A DNA stretch of 6,033 nt from contig CAISJA010000454.1 of assembly GCA_903885525.1 (NCBI GenBank), positions 1 to 6,033 on the forward strand, read 5' to 3'. The notes under the pieces were generated by a model. That model made no database searches. It saw nothing but the letters and a program-made list of their open reading frames with translations, and was not told the origin of the DNA. Positions 4,831 to 6,033 of the stretch are shown here, one piece after another (the first letter of the stretch is position 1; the number at the start of each line of letters is the position of its first letter). The translations under genes and the position numbers were made by a program. This DNA is from an uncultured Opitutaceae bacterium (GTDB lineage: Bacteria > Verrucomicrobiota > Verrucomicrobiia > Opitutales > Opitutaceae).

Positions 4831-5883
4831 CTAGGTGTGGTGGAAGCAGCGGCGGCGGAACCAGTGCGCCACATGCACCAGGCCGATCAGCGCGGGCACC
4901 TCGACGAGCGGGCCGACGACGGCGGCGAAGGCCACGCCGGAGCCGAGTCCGAAGACCGCGATGGCCACGGCAATGGCCAGCTCGAAGTTGTTGCCCGCCG
5001 AGGTGAAGGCGAGGGTGGCGGAGCGCGGATAGTCCGCCCCGAGGCGCTGCGCCATGAAAAAGCTGACGAGAAACATCAGGCCGAAGTAGAGGACGAGCGG
5101 GAGGGCGATGCGCAGGACGTCGAGCGGCAGTTTCACGATGGCACCGCCCTTGAAAGTGAACATGACCACGATGGTGAAGAGCAGCGCGCCGAGGGTGAGC
5201 GGGGAAATTCGCGGCAGAAAGGTGTGCTCGTACCACGCCTCGCCCTTGAGCGGCACCAGCAGGAGCCGGCTCAGCGCCCCGGCGGCGAACGGGACGCCCA
5301 GGTAGAGCAGCACGCTCCGGAAGATATCAAGCATCCGCACCGGCACGACCGCGCCGGCGAGCCCGAAATGGGGCGGCAGCACCGTGATAAAGATCCACGC
5401 ATAGAAGCTGTAGCCCAGCACCTGAGCGATGCTGTTGAGTGCCACCAGCCCGGCGGCGTACTCACGGTTGCCGCCGGCGAGCTCGTTCCAGACCAGCACC
5501 ATGGCGATACAGCGCGCCAGCCCGACCAGGATGAGCCCGACCATGTAGTCGGGATGGTCGCGCAGCAGGGTCACCGCGAGGAGAAACATCAGCACCGGGC
5601 CGATCACCCAGTTCTGCAGCAGGGACAGGCTGAGGAGCCGGGTGTCGGCGAAAACTTGGGGCAGACGCGAGTACTTCACCTTCGCTAGCGGCGGGTACAT
5701 CATGAGGATGAGACCGAGCGCGATGGGCAGATTGGTGGTGCCGACGGTGAGAGGGGCAAAAAACGCCGCCGGGTCGGTGAGCACGAAATTGCCCAGCCCA
5801 ACCCCCAGGGCCATGGCGGCAAAAATCCAGACCGTCAGGAAACGGTCGAGGAAGGACATCTGTTTGGCGACGGAGTCAGGCAT
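4831..5883 (-). CDS. acr3: ACR3-family arsenite efflux permease
   Basis: The 350-residue inner-membrane protein has about ten hydrophobic segments and the hallmark motifs of ACR3 (BASS superfamily). These are LILMMYPPLAKVKY (58-71), GLARCIAMVLVWN (121-133) with the essential Cys125 in the fourth helix region, and TSAGNNFELAIAVAIAVFG (294-312) with Glu301. The C-terminal GPLVEVPALIGLV (324-336) is also typical. The protein expels arsenite from the cytoplasm, driven by the proton gradient, and is unrelated to ArsB. Its length is normal for the family. ATG 5883 overlaps the end of the upstream gene by 8 nt, which suggests translational coupling; MSFLDRFL at residue 9 is an alternative start. It lies first after the putative regulator and before arsC on the same strand. 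No separate Shine-Dalgarno is visible. Confidence 0.95.
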   Translation of the reverse strand: MPDSVAKQMSFLDRFLTVWIFAAMALGVGLGNFVLTDPAAFFAPLTVGTTNLPIALGLILMMYPPLAKVKYSRLPQVFADTRLLSLSLLQNWVIGPVLMFLLAVTLLRDHPDYMVGLILVGLARCIAMVLVWNELAGGNREYAAGLVALNSIAQVLGYSFYAWIFITVLPPHFGLAGAVVPVRMLDIFRSVLLYLGVPFAAGALSRLLLVPLKGEAWYEHTFLPRISPLTLGALLFTIVVMFTFKGGAIVKLPLDVLRIALPLVLYFGLMFLVSFFMAQRLGADYPRSATLAFTSAGNNFELAIAVAIAVFGLGSGVAFAAVVGPLVEVPALIGLVHVAHWFRRRCFHHT

Positions 5884-6033
5884 AAGTGGCGGGTCCGGGG
5901 CGTCGGGCGAGGCGGAGGACCTGGCGCCGCGGGACGGCGGGCGCGCAGTCGCAGTCGAGCTGCGGCGCGAGGCCGGCCAGCCGGGCCAGGTCGCGCCGGA
6001 ACTGCGGCTCCTCCGCGCGCGCGTCCTGCAGGC
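5876..6033 (-). CDS. C-terminal tail of an upstream gene, probably an ArsR-family repressor (partial)
   Basis: A minus-strand frame enters from the right edge and ends with TGA at 5876-5878. It gives 51 visible residues, starting LQDARAEEPQFRRDLARLAG and containing the Cys pair DCDC at visible residues 26-29. Nearly all third codon positions are G or C, which supports real coding, and its stop overlaps the acr3 start in the string TATGCCTGA. ArsR/SmtB repressors commonly sit first in ars operons, and some have As(III)-binding cysteines near the C-terminus, so ArsR is the likely identity. The helix-turn-helix part is outside the window, so this rests on context, the tail composition and the Cys pair. 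Another small ars-associated protein cannot be excluded. Confidence 0.6.
   Translation of the reverse strand, partial: LQDARAEEPQFRRDLARLAGLAPQLDCDCAPAVPRRQVLRLARRPGPATYA

Noticed and set aside
4780..5688. Plus-strand 302-residue open frame rich in Glu, His, Gln and Gly
   Set aside because: It lies antisense to acr3, whose family motifs are unmistakable; the hydrophilic composition is the mirror of membrane-protein codons at high GC.
1..6033. Search for tRNA or rRNA genes, CRISPR arrays, insertion sequences, attachment sites
   Set aside because: Nothing resembling a tRNA, spaced direct repeats, transposase or terminal inverted repeats was seen by eye.

Overview
This is a GC-rich bacterial window with seven complete genes and one partial gene at each end. 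The lipobox protein points to a cell with a lipoprotein-sorted envelope. Recognisable Shine-Dalgarno sites are scarce. From memory, the dUTPase-like and YiiD_C-like proteins resemble those of Verrucomicrobiota (Opitutales-like), but this placement is an inference and not secure.

Left part (1-1409): a 355-codon open frame on the minus strand runs off the left edge. It encodes a disordered Pro/Ala-rich protein with one short amphipathic helix (GGFFGWVKSLFGG) followed by an Arg/Gly-rich RGG tail. The order helix-then-Arg-rich resembles the membrane-anchor plus RNA-binding part of RNase E. Its 344-nt upstream region has no convincing gene but holds two perfect 7-bp hairpins.

Middle (1410-2986): a plus-strand all-alpha NTP pyrophosphatase of the dimeric dUTPase/MazG type converges on a minus-strand YiiD_C-type hot-dog thioesterase. 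The thioesterase is divergent from a plus-strand small lipoprotein. These look like ordinary housekeeping or accessory genes.

Right part (3086-6033): a minus-strand arsenic-resistance cluster reads, in transcription order, probable ArsR (only the C-terminal tail is visible) -> ACR3 arsenite efflux permease -> thioredoxin-type ArsC arsenate reductase -> DUF1294 small membrane protein -> MIP-family channel. ArsC would reduce arsenate to arsenite, ACR3 would export it and ArsR would sense it. The channel has both NPA motifs but carries valine where the selectivity-filter arginine normally follows the second NPA. Its presence beside a working exporter is the most interesting biological question here. 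The DUF1294 protein in the middle of the cluster has no known arsenic role.
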